From Arthrobacter castelli DSM 16402 (lineage in GTDB: Bacteria; Actinomycetota; Actinomycetes; Actinomycetales; Micrococcaceae), in the NCBI RefSeq assembly GCF_000430705.1, contig NZ_AUMN01000002.1, positions 339,126-403,125 of the forward strand: DNA of 64,000 nucleotides, in the 5' to 3' direction. How positions within the stretch are numbered: position 1 is the stretch's first letter; the number at the start of each line of letters is the position of its first letter. Of the stretch, positions 39,787-47,979 are shown piece after piece. Both the position numbers and the translations under genes were made by a program. Below the pieces are notes generated by a model, which did not search any database, had not been told where the DNA came from, and saw only the letters and a program-made list of their open reading frames with translations.

Positions 39787-41121
39787 ATGACGCCGCAACC
39801 GCCCGAAACCGCACCTTCCGCCGAGGAACCGGAGCATCATCAGGAACCGCCCACCGTCCAGGCACTGACTGAACCCCGCGACGGCGTGCCACGGGTGATC
39901 GCCACGGCCGCGGGCCTGCAACGGGCCGCCGAGGCGCTCGCATCGGGGACCGGCCCTGCCAGTATTGACGCCGAACGGGCTTCCGGGTTCCGCTATGGTC
40001 AACGTGCCTTCCTGGTCCAGATCCGGCGCGAAGCTGCCGGAACCTGGTTGATCGACCCGGAACCCTTCGACGACTTGAAGGTCATCGACGATGCCTTATC
40101 GGGTGTCGAATGGATTCTGCACGCGGCAAGCCAGGACCTTCCGTGCCTGGCCGAGCTGGGGATGTGGCCGGACCAGCTCTTCGATACCGAGCTGGCAGCG
40201 AGGCTTGCGGGCCTGCCGCGGGTCGGATTGGCCGCCGTCGTCGAAAACCTGCTTGGCCTTGGCCTGGCCAAGGAACATTCCGCCGTGGACTGGTCCACCC
40301 GGCCGCTGCCTCAATCCTGGCTCGGCTATGCAGCTCTCGATGTTGAAGTGTTGGGCGAGGTCCGGGACGCGCTGCGGAACATTCTCGAGGCCGAGGGGAA
40401 ACTGGGCTTCGCAGTCGAGGAGTTTGAAGCCATCGTCAACGCCGGCGTCCCGGAGCCGCGGGCCGACCCATGGCGCCGCACCTCCGGACTCCACCAGCTG
40501 CGGGAACGCCGCAAGCTGGAAGCCGTGCGGCGGCTTTGGCTGGCTCGGGATCGGCTCGCCAGCAACCGGGATGTTGCACCCGGGCGGCTGATCCCTGATT
40601 CCGCCATCGTCGCGGCGGCCAAGGCCATGCCGGCGACAGTACCGGCCCTGTTGTCCACCAGCGGATTCCACGGCCGGGCGGCCAAGCGCGAAGCACCCCG
40701 GTGGCTCAGGTGCATCGATGGCGCCCGCCGGGCCACCACGCTGCCGCCCATGCATCTGCCATCCACTTCACCTCCCCCGCCCCGTGTCTGGGCCGATCGG
40801 GACCCGGCGGCAGCGGCCAGGCTGGCTACGACACGAAACCGTCTGGGCACCATGGCCGAAGAGCTTCACATGCCCGTCGAGAACCTGCTCACCCCGGACA
40901 CTTTGAGGCGAATCGCCTGGCAGCCGCCGGCTGCCCTGACGGCCAGCGCTGTTGCCGCCGATTTGGCCGAACGAGGTGCCCGCCGCTGGCAGCGCGAATT
41001 GGTGGCCGACGTGATCGCCGAAGCCTTCAACCACCCTGACCCGCTTCCCGAAAAGAGCCCGGGCAAACAACAGCAGGACAAGCTCCAGCGACAAGACCGG
41101 CAACAGCAGCGGAACCAATAA
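39787..41121 (+). CDS. rnd: Ribonuclease D
   Basis: 444 residues. The DEDDy 3'-5' exonuclease core is visible: DAERASGFRYG, HAASQDLPCL, and YAALDVEVL. An HRDC domain (about 220-300) follows, then a second HRDC-like helical region. The tail is Gln/Lys-rich. It trims tRNA and other structured RNAs. Confidence 0.92.
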   Translation: MTPQPPETAPSAEEPEHHQEPPTVQALTEPRDGVPRVIATAAGLQRAAEALASGTGPASIDAERASGFRYGQRAFLVQIRREAAGTWLIDPEPFDDLKVIDDALSGVEWILHAASQDLPCLAELGMWPDQLFDTELAARLAGLPRVGLAAVVENLLGLGLAKEHSAVDWSTRPLPQSWLGYAALDVEVLGEVRDALRNILEAEGKLGFAVEEFEAIVNAGVPEPRADPWRRTSGLHQLRERRKLEAVRRLWLARDRLASNRDVAPGRLIPDSAIVAAAKAMPATVPALLSTSGFHGRAAKREAPRWLRCIDGARRATTLPPMHLPSTSPPPPRVWADRDPAAAARLATTRNRLGTMAEELHMPVENLLTPDTLRRIAWQPPAALTASAVAADLAERGARRWQRELVADVIAEAFNHPDPLPEKSPGKQQQDKLQRQDRQQQRNQ

Positions 41122-41223
41122 TGCGGCGGAGCGGCTTTGCCACGCCATGTTACCGGCGAGTAACATAGAGCCGAATGTGCAGTACCAGCCGTGCGCGGAC
41201 CGCACCGATACGGAGGAGACTCA

Positions 41224-43386
41224 ATGAAGGCGCAGGATTTCCAGACACTCGCGGAAGCATTCGATGACGAAATCGTCACCTACTCACATGTCAAGGACGT
41301 GCAGCTGCCCGGCGGGGCCGGAACCATGGCGCTGATCACCCTCGACAACGATCTTGACGCGAAGCGTCCGACCACCCTCGGGCCGACAACGCTGATGGAG
41401 CTTGGCACAGTGCTGGAGCAGCTGCATCAACGGGCGGCCGCCGGGGAACTCGCCGGCGTGGCGATCACCGGCAAGCCGGACTTCTTCGTGGCCGGGGCGG
41501 ACCTGTCAGCGGTCAAGTCCATCACCCAGCAGGAACACGGCGTGGCCATGGCCCAGCTGGGCCACTATGTCTTCGAACTGCTCGGCACCATACCCGTGCC
41601 CAGCTTCGCCTTCATCAATGGTGTAGCCCTGGGCGGCGGCCTGGAGGTGGCTCTGCACGCGCACTACCGCACGGTGTCCACCACGGCCGGAGCCCTCGCA
41701 CTGCCGGAGACGTTTTTGGGCCTGGTGCCCGGTTGGGGCGGTATCCACCTGCTGCCGCGGCTGGTGGGACCGGACAACGCCATCACGGTGCTGATCGAGA
41801 ACGCACTGAACCAGAACCGCACGCTGTCCGGACCGGCCGCCTTCGAAATGGGCATCGCCGACCTGCTGCTGGAACCGAACCAGTTCCTGGACCAGTCGCT
41901 GGCCTGGGCCGCGTCCATCATTTCCGGCGATCCGGCTGCCACGGCCGACGTCGAACAGCGCAGAGGACGGTACGCGGGCATTGATGAGGAGTCCTGGAAC
42001 AAGGCGGCCGCCCGCGGCAGGGCCATCGTGGAATCCAAGACCTCCAATTCGGCCCCCGCCCCGGCGCGTGCCTTGGACCTGTTTGAAGCCGGCCTGCACT
42101 GGGACCAGGCAGAGTCCGCCCGGCATGAAGACCTCGCCCTGGCCGATCTCATCGCCACGGACGAATTCCGGGCCACCGTCTATGGATTCCTCGACCTGTT
42201 GCAAAAGCGCGCCAAGCGCCCGGCCGGCGCGCCGGACAAGGCATTGGCCCGTGACGTCACCAAGGTGGGCGTTGTCGGTGCCGGGCTGATGGCCAGCCAG
42301 TTGGCCCTGCTGTTTGCACGCCAGTTGAAAGTCCCGGTGGTACTGACCGATATCGACCAGGGGCGCGTCGAACAGGGCGTGGCCTACGTGCATGGGGCGA
42401 TCGACAAGATGCTGGCCAAGGGACGCCTGTCCGGCGAATCCGCGGAGCACCTCAAGACCCTGGTCACCGGCTCGGTCGACAAATCTGTCTTCCACGACGC
42501 CGATTTCGTCATCGAAGCGGTCTTCGAGGAATTGTCGGTCAAGAAGCAGGTATTCGCCGAGGTCGAAGCCGTCGTATCTCAGCAATGCGTGCTGGCCACC
42601 AACACCTCTTCATTGTCCGTCACGGCGATGGCCGCAGAACTCCGCCATCCCGAACGGCTGGTCGGCTTCCACTTCTTCAACCCCGTGGCGGCAATGCCGC
42701 TGCTGGAGATCGTGCGGACGCCGGATACAGGCGACGCCGTCCTGGCCACTGCATTTGCGCTGGCCAAGGGATTGAAGAAAAACGCCGTGCTGGTCAAAGA
42801 CGCGGCGGCGTTTGTGGTCAACAGGGTGCTCGGCCGGATGTTCGGCGAAATCACCCAGGTCTTTGACGAAGGAACCGATGCCGAAACGGCGGATAATGCG
42901 CTGCGCCCCATGGGCCTGCCGATGTCGCCGTTTAAGCTCCTCGCCCTGGTCGGCCTCCCCGTCGGACAGCACGTGCAGGAATCGCTGCACGAAGCATTCG
43001 GCGACCGGTTCCACGTCTCGGCCAACCAGCAACGGATGATCGACGCCGGCATCAAGGGACTGTGGCAGGAGTCCGACGACGGCACGCTTGCCGTCCCCTC
43101 GGCCACGCTCGCGCTGATGGACCGTGGCAGCAACCCATCGACGTCGGCCGAAGTGCTGCAGCGGACGCAAGACGCATTGGCAGACGAGATCGGGCGGATG
43201 CTGGACGAGTCAGTGGTCGCCGCGGCGGATGATATCGACTTGTGCATGATCATGGGCGCCGGGTGGCCGCTGCATATGGGAGGCATCACTCCATACCTGG
43301 ACCGCACCGGCGCGGCCGAACGGGTCAACGGCAAACGGTTCCACCGGCCCGGCATCGCTTCCCGTCCGGAAGCTGAGGCCGGCTAG
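41224..43386 (+). CDS. Fatty-acid oxidation protein: enoyl-CoA hydratase/3-hydroxyacyl-CoA dehydrogenase
   Basis: 720 residues. N-terminal hydratase: AGADLSAV and NGVALGGGLEVALH oxyanion loops, PETFLGLVPGWGG with catalytic Glu. C-terminal dehydrogenase: VGVVGAGLMASQLA NAD loop and VGFHFFNPVAAMPLLEI. This is the FadB/FadJ alpha-chain architecture. GGAGGAG precedes the ATG at 41224. A thiolase usually accompanies it, but the gap to rnd is only 102 bases and no thiolase is in the window. Confidence 0.92.
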   Translation: MKAQDFQTLAEAFDDEIVTYSHVKDVQLPGGAGTMALITLDNDLDAKRPTTLGPTTLMELGTVLEQLHQRAAAGELAGVAITGKPDFFVAGADLSAVKSITQQEHGVAMAQLGHYVFELLGTIPVPSFAFINGVALGGGLEVALHAHYRTVSTTAGALALPETFLGLVPGWGGIHLLPRLVGPDNAITVLIENALNQNRTLSGPAAFEMGIADLLLEPNQFLDQSLAWAASIISGDPAATADVEQRRGRYAGIDEESWNKAAARGRAIVESKTSNSAPAPARALDLFEAGLHWDQAESARHEDLALADLIATDEFRATVYGFLDLLQKRAKRPAGAPDKALARDVTKVGVVGAGLMASQLALLFARQLKVPVVLTDIDQGRVEQGVAYVHGAIDKMLAKGRLSGESAEHLKTLVTGSVDKSVFHDADFVIEAVFEELSVKKQVFAEVEAVVSQQCVLATNTSSLSVTAMAAELRHPERLVGFHFFNPVAAMPLLEIVRTPDTGDAVLATAFALAKGLKKNAVLVKDAAAFVVNRVLGRMFGEITQVFDEGTDAETADNALRPMGLPMSPFKLLALVGLPVGQHVQESLHEAFGDRFHVSANQQRMIDAGIKGLWQESDDGTLAVPSATLALMDRGSNPSTSAEVLQRTQDALADEIGRMLDESVVAAADDIDLCMIMGAGWPLHMGGITPYLDRTGAAERVNGKRFHRPGIASRPEAEAG

Positions 43387-43399
43387 AACCTGCGGCCGG

Positions 43400-44377
43400 C
43401 TAGAAGAGTGCGACCTTCGGTGTCCGGGGAAAGATGGTGTCGAGTTCGGCCAGGTCGCCGTCGTCGGGCTCCCACCCCACGGCGGCGACATTCGCCTCTA
43501 CTTGCTCCGGCTTCGTAGCGCCTGCGATCACGCTCGATACCGCCGGCTGGGCGGCAAGCCACGAGAAGGCCACTTCCACTTCAGTCAATCCGCGGTTGGC
43601 TGCGAAGTTCTTGAATTGCCGCAACTGGTCCCAGTCCGCGTTCTGCAGCAGATTAGTCCTCGAATGCGACAACCGGCTGCCTTTGGGCGCTTTGCCATTG
43701 ACGTACTTTCCGGTCAACAGCCCATTGGCCAGCGGGAAGTAGGGCAGCACCCCCACCCCATAGGCCTCAGCTGCGGGGATGACTTCCAGCTCGGCCCGCC
43801 TGTCCAGCAGGTTGTAGTGATTCTGCGCCGAAACGAAACGGGTGTGTCCGCTCATCCTCGCGGTGAACTCCGCCTCGGCAATCTGCCATCCCGCGCGGTT
43901 GGAGTGGCCGATGTAGCGCACCTTTCCGCTGCTGACCAACTGATCCAGGGCGGCGAGCGTCTCATCGATCGGTGTCGCAGGGTCCGGAGTATGGAACTGA
44001 TAGAGGTCGATCCACTCGGAGTTAAGCCGCCTCAGCGACGCCTCAACGGCCTTGACGATATACCTGCGTGATCCGCGGGCACCCCAATCGGGCCCATTGG
44101 CACCGCGCATGTCCATACCGAACTTGGTCGCGACCACCACATCGTCGCGCCGGCCGCCCAGCGCCTTGCCCAACAGTTCTTCGCTCAGCCCGGCGGTCTT
44201 GCCATAGGTATCGGACACGTCAAAAAAGGTAATACCTGCGTCCAGCGCCGCCTTGACGACCGTGTTGGCCCCGCGGGCTGTTTCCGTTGGCGTTGACGTC
44301 CGGCCAAGATTGTTACATCCCAGCCCCACCGTCGAAACGGTGAGGCCGGAATGACCCACGCGTCGGAACTGGTTCAC
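43400..44377 (-). CDS. Aldo/keto reductase
   Basis: 325 residues, TIM-barrel NADPH oxidoreductase. The tetrad is present: Asp and Tyr in DVSDTYG, Lys in ATKFG and His in YQFHTPD; SVIAGATKPEQVEAN binds NADPH. Substrate unknown. Start is GTG 44377, overlapping the upstream stop as GTGA. Confidence 0.9.
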   Translation of the reverse strand: MNQFRRVGHSGLTVSTVGLGCNNLGRTSTPTETARGANTVVKAALDAGITFFDVSDTYGKTAGLSEELLGKALGGRRDDVVVATKFGMDMRGANGPDWGARGSRRYIVKAVEASLRRLNSEWIDLYQFHTPDPATPIDETLAALDQLVSSGKVRYIGHSNRAGWQIAEAEFTARMSGHTRFVSAQNHYNLLDRRAELEVIPAAEAYGVGVLPYFPLANGLLTGKYVNGKAPKGSRLSHSRTNLLQNADWDQLRQFKNFAANRGLTEVEVAFSWLAAQPAVSSVIAGATKPEQVEANVAAVGWEPDDGDLAELDTIFPRTPKVALF

Positions 44378-44997
44378 AGCACGGGGTTCACGTCGGTATC
44401 CCCTTCGGGGGGAGACACGGACAGACCGGGCACCCAGGTGACGTCGCCGTGTTCGGCGTTGGCGCCCCGGCCAAGCACGAACAGCAGCGAGGACAGCCGG
44501 TTCATGTAGCGCGCCGGCATGGGGCCAACGGTTTGCGGATGCTTCTCCACCGCCGCCCAGGTGGCCCGCTCGGTGCGCCGCACCACGGCGCGGGCCTGTC
44601 CCAGCAGCGCCGCCGCCACTGTTCCTCCGGGCAGCACCATGCCGCTCAGGTCCGAAGCGTCCCGGGCGTAGTGGTCGATGGCCCGTTCCAGCCGCTCGAT
44701 ATGGCCCTGCACGATCCTCACCTTGGCAGCTGCCGGTTCGTTGTTCGGCACCGCCAGGTCCGCCTGTACATCGAAGATGTCGTTCTGCACACTGCTCAGC
44801 GTGCGGACAATATCGTCGGGCAACCCTCCCATGGCCATGGCCACGCTGACCGCGGCGTTAGCCTCATCGCACTCCGCATACGCGGCGACGAGCGGATCCA
44901 GTTTGGACAGCGGCCCGTGGCCGGCCAACCGGGTCTGCCCCTGGTCGCCTTCACGAGTGTAGTAGTCTTGTTCGTTGGCTTTCGTGTCATCGGTCAT
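44374..44997 (-). CDS. pduO: PduO-type cob(I)alamin adenosyltransferase
   Basis: 207 residues; makes adenosylcobalamin from cob(I)alamin and ATP. YTREGDQGQTRL is the P-loop-like ATP motif, VRRTERA and LFVLGRGAN complete the site at the trimer interface. The last 20 residues are a flexible tail. ATG at 44997. No B12-dependent enzyme is in the window. Confidence 0.9.
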   Translation of the reverse strand: MTDDTKANEQDYYTREGDQGQTRLAGHGPLSKLDPLVAAYAECDEANAAVSVAMAMGGLPDDIVRTLSSVQNDIFDVQADLAVPNNEPAAAKVRIVQGHIERLERAIDHYARDASDLSGMVLPGGTVAAALLGQARAVVRRTERATWAAVEKHPQTVGPMPARYMNRLSSLLFVLGRGANAEHGDVTWVPGLSVSPPEGDTDVNPVL

Positions 44998-45100
44998 AGC
45001 GGCCACTATACTAACCATAGGTTCCGTCACGGGACATGGGGTTTCGGCGCGGCCGCCGATGGCACCAGTGAGGTTTCCCCCGATTAACGAGGAGTATCTA

Positions 45101-46816
45101 GTGAGTACCGGAACATCAAAGGAGCCTGCCGAACCAGGCATCCCGGATAAGCTGGAGTCGACGCCGGATACAGGCTGGGGCTCCGTCGACAAGGTGGTCT
45201 TCGGAGTTTCCTTCGGCGTCGTCGCCATTATTTGTATCCTGGGCGTGACCATCACCACCGAAATCGGCAACGCGGCCGGAGCGGCGCTGACCTGGGTCAC
45301 CACCCAGTTCGGCTGGCTGTTTGTCCTGGGGGCAACCGGATTCGTTGTCTTCTCACTCGTGCTGGCGTTCGGCCGGTATGGGCGGATCCCGTTGGCCCAG
45401 GAAGGCGAGGGCACTGAATTTTCCACTGTCTCCTGGGTGGCCATGATGTTCAGCGCCGGCATGGGAATCGGGCTGATGTTCTTCGGCGTGTACGAGCCGG
45501 TGACCCATTTGGCCTCCCCGCCTCCGTTTGTGGATGCACAGGCGGGAAGCTCAGAGGCGGCGAGCCAGGCAATGGCCTACACCTTCTTCCACTGGGGCCT
45601 TCATCCGTGGGCCATCTACTCGGTGATTGGGTTGGCGCTTGCCTACTCCACATTCAGAATGGGCCGCGGCAACTTGATGAGCGCGCCGTTCCAGGCCATC
45701 TTCGGCAAGGACAGGATCGAGCGCCGTGGCTGGGGCAAGCCCATCGATATCCTGGCTATCATCTGCACCAAGTTCGGAACCGCAACGTCGCTGGGCTTGG
45801 GCGCCTTGCAGATCGCAGCCGGCATGACGCTGCTGCGTACCGGCGAGTTCGCTGAAGACCCGGGCACCGCGTTACCGATCATCATCATTTGCGTGTTGAC
45901 CGTCGGCGTCATCTTTTCGGCTGCCAGCGGTGTTTCCAAGGGCATTAAGTGGCTCAGCAATACCAATATGATCCTCGCCTTTGTGCTGCTGGTTTTCGTA
46001 TTCGTGGTCGGGCCAACGGTTTTCATCCTGGACCTGCTGCCTGAGTCGATCGGCACCTACTTGGCCAATCTGATTCCGATGAGCTTCCAGTCCGCTGTCT
46101 TCGGCGGTACCGAGTGGCTGGCCAACTGGACCATCTTCTACTGGGCCTGGTGGATCTCCTGGTCACCGTTCGTGGGCACCTTCATTGCCAAAATCTCCCG
46201 CGGCAGGACCATCCGCGAGTTCGTCCTGGGCGTTCTGCTCGTCCCCACCGCGGTCAGCATGATCTGGTTCGTCGTCTTCGGCGGCGCCGGCATCAACCTG
46301 CAACTTGCAGGCATCAACATTGCCGGTGCAGGCAATGAGGCGGCCGGGTTCTTCGCGGCCCTGCAGGAGTACCCCTTCTTCATCGGTGCTGCCATCGTCG
46401 TGATGGGGCTGACCGCCATCTTCTTCGTCAGTGGCGCTGACGCCGGCGCACTCGTCCTCGGCACGCTGTCGTCCTATGGGCGCAAGGAGCCCTGGAAGCC
46501 GGTGGTGATCCTGTGGGCGATCCTGACAGGCGCCGTCGCCGCGGTGCTGTTGTACGTCGGCGGGCTGCCCGCATTGCAGAATTTCACTATCCTGGCGTCC
46601 ACGCCATTCGTGGTGATCATTATTGGTATGTGCCTGGCGCTCTACCTGGATCTGCGGCGGGATCCGCTGCGCAAACGCCGGCTTGGGCCGGTGCGGGGAA
46701 TTTCCAGCACTCCCGACCAGGTGCCGTTCAGCGAAGCGGCCATGGCCGAAGAGGCGGAGCGTTCCAACGGCGACCAGCCTGAGAGCCGCAGGGAAGCGAA
46801 GGACACTTCGCAGTAG
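45101..46816 (+). CDS. BCCT-family glycine betaine/choline transporter
   Basis: 571 residues with twelve membrane segments. The BCCT signature ANWTIFYWAWWISWSPFVG and the betaine-box TFFHWGLHPWAIY are intact. GMGIGLMFFG is the glycine-rich Na+-linked segment of sodium-coupled members such as BetP. The C-terminal tail (about 40 residues, charged) may sense osmotic state. GGAG lies before the GTG at 45101. Probably supplies betaine or choline for the betB-codA pathway. Confidence 0.9.
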   Translation: MSTGTSKEPAEPGIPDKLESTPDTGWGSVDKVVFGVSFGVVAIICILGVTITTEIGNAAGAALTWVTTQFGWLFVLGATGFVVFSLVLAFGRYGRIPLAQEGEGTEFSTVSWVAMMFSAGMGIGLMFFGVYEPVTHLASPPPFVDAQAGSSEAASQAMAYTFFHWGLHPWAIYSVIGLALAYSTFRMGRGNLMSAPFQAIFGKDRIERRGWGKPIDILAIICTKFGTATSLGLGALQIAAGMTLLRTGEFAEDPGTALPIIIICVLTVGVIFSAASGVSKGIKWLSNTNMILAFVLLVFVFVVGPTVFILDLLPESIGTYLANLIPMSFQSAVFGGTEWLANWTIFYWAWWISWSPFVGTFIAKISRGRTIREFVLGVLLVPTAVSMIWFVVFGGAGINLQLAGINIAGAGNEAAGFFAALQEYPFFIGAAIVVMGLTAIFFVSGADAGALVLGTLSSYGRKEPWKPVVILWAILTGAVAAVLLYVGGLPALQNFTILASTPFVVIIIGMCLALYLDLRRDPLRKRRLGPVRGISSTPDQVPFSEAAMAEEAERSNGDQPESRREAKDTSQ

Positions 46817-46830
46817 CGTAGGAAGACGTC

Positions 46831-46882
46831 AAGGCGTCCCGCCGGGTATCCGCAGCATGGCTGATACCCGGCGGGACGCCTT
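46831..46882 (+). terminator. Strong terminator after the BCCT gene
   Basis: Stem arms AAGGCGTCCCGCCGGGTATC and GATACCCGGCGGGACGCCTT, 20 bp and perfect, over a 12-base loop, followed by TCGTG; it begins 14 bases after the stop. Confidence 0.85.
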
Positions 46883-46897
46883 TCGTGTAAGGCTAAA

Positions 46898-47110
46898 AAG
46901 TTTCATGCACCGGACCTGCCCGACCTGCGCTGGTCATACGATGAGCAGCGGTGGGCGCAGGTCCGCGACGGCGACCAACAGATCAACGACCTGCCACGTG
47001 ATGACGAAGATACGTGGTGGCATCCAGTGTTGGTCGACGACGAATGGGGCGAAGTCATCGCCGGTGTGGAAATACGCGGCGTGCGCCGCGACCTTGTTGC
47101 CGAGGTTTAG
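46898..47110 (+). pseudogene. Coding remnant without a start
   Basis: A 70-codon open frame ending at TAG 47110 reads KFHAPDLPDLRWSYDEQRW and later DTWWHPVLVDDEWGEVIAG, with a balanced acid/aromatic composition typical of real protein. The frame is closed by a TGA at 46862 and has no ATG, GTG or TTG before its first third. It is probably the 3' end of a gene whose front has been lost. Family not recognised. Confidence 0.45.
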
Positions 47111-47182
47111 AAGGCAATTTTGTGCAAACGTTTACTTCGTGTTTACTGCGGCCTTTTGAACGAGGTGAAATGCAAGGCGGGG

Positions 47183-47380
47183 CTACTCCAGCAAGCGTGC
47201 TGTAACGATAGCATTTCCGCCAATTATCACAGTGCCCCCGTTGGACGATTCGAATTCAGCGAATAACGCATAGGCGCCCATTCCGGTGAACTGATCCTGC
47301 AACGAGCCGTCACAGCGAACAGTTTCCTGCTGCCCATTGGCCATCTCCAAAACGTAGGTATTTCGTTGTTTACGCCTCAT
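47183..47380 (-). CDS. Small hypothetical protein, 65 aa
   Basis: MRRKQRNTYVLEMANGQQE begins a small, probably all-beta protein with an alternating hydrophobic pattern and GGTVIIGGNAIVTARLLE at the end. CGAGGAGAACAC gives an excellent ribosome site. No family recognised. Confidence 0.65.
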   Translation of the reverse strand: MRRKQRNTYVLEMANGQQETVRCDGSLQDQFTGMGAYALFAEFESSNGGTVIIGGNAIVTARLLE

Positions 47381-47485
47381 GTGTTCTCCTCGAAAGCGTC
47401 GGTATTCGTCCTTGCCTCATTGTGAGTGTCGAAAGTGACAGGCTACGCGACAGGGGCCCCCTTGGCAGCCGGTTACTAAAGTCTT

Positions 47486-47641
47486 TTAGCCGACGACTCC
47501 CTCCGCCTCAGCCACTGCATTGAGCACAGCCAGATGTTTGGAGGGGTCCTGCTCGACTGCCTTCAAGTCCTGGTCCAGCGATTCGGCAAGACCCCGGGAA
47601 AGGACTATCCGTATGTCCTCCCTTGAGGATGACTCGGGCAC
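47486..47641 (-). CDS. Small hypothetical protein, 51 aa
   Basis: GTG start at 47641 after AGGTGGTGA; stop TAA at 47486. Sequence starts VPESSSREDIRIVLSRG and ends LNAVAEAEGVVG: two predicted amphipathic helices, acidic. A stop codon lies just upstream, so this is a complete short frame and not a shadow. A promoter-like site with a palindrome lies about 40 bases upstream. Function unknown. Confidence 0.45.
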   Translation of the reverse strand: MPESSSREDIRIVLSRGLAESLDQDLKAVEQDPSKHLAVLNAVAEAEGVVG

Positions 47642-47677
47642 GGCTCACCACCTGCGATTCCTCCAGCCTTTCATTCG

Positions 47678-47729
47678 GAAATCAGCCTATTGGCAGCAAA
47701 ATAGTGACTGTCAAGAGATACTTGACAGT
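47678..47729 (-). promoter_or_regulatory. Palindrome overlapping a likely -35 box
   Basis: Arms ACTGTCAAG and CTTGACAGT (9 bp, perfect) flank AGATA at 47707-47729. Read on the minus strand, the distal arm contains TTGACA, followed 19 bases later by TAGGCT, a TAnnnT -10 box, before the 51-aa gene. A repressor on the palindrome would block the promoter. The remaining sequence up to dxs (47730-47979) holds no supported gene. Confidence 0.55.
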
Positions 47730-47979
47730 AAATGTTTACCTGCGTTCCGCTGGCGTCCAAGCCAGGCGGGTGAGCCAGCCGTGCGGATCCTCGGTCTTTC
47801 CGGTCTGAATCCCCGGCAGTTGCTCGCACCGCGACATGGAATCCCAAAAGCAGCCGGTCACGCATGGACCATCTTGGCCGAACATCGGCGACGTGATGGG
47901 GGCCCGGGGGCAGCAAACACGTCGCCAAGGGGCGGTTTGAAGAGGCCCGACCGCCGTTTCAACGCTGGCGGTGCTGCGC

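Noticed and set aside
46623..47159. A plus-strand protein running from the BCCT gene through the terminator
   Set aside because: Starts inside another gene in a different frame and crosses a 20-bp hairpin; its Cys/Thr/Arg-rich composition is that of a shadow.
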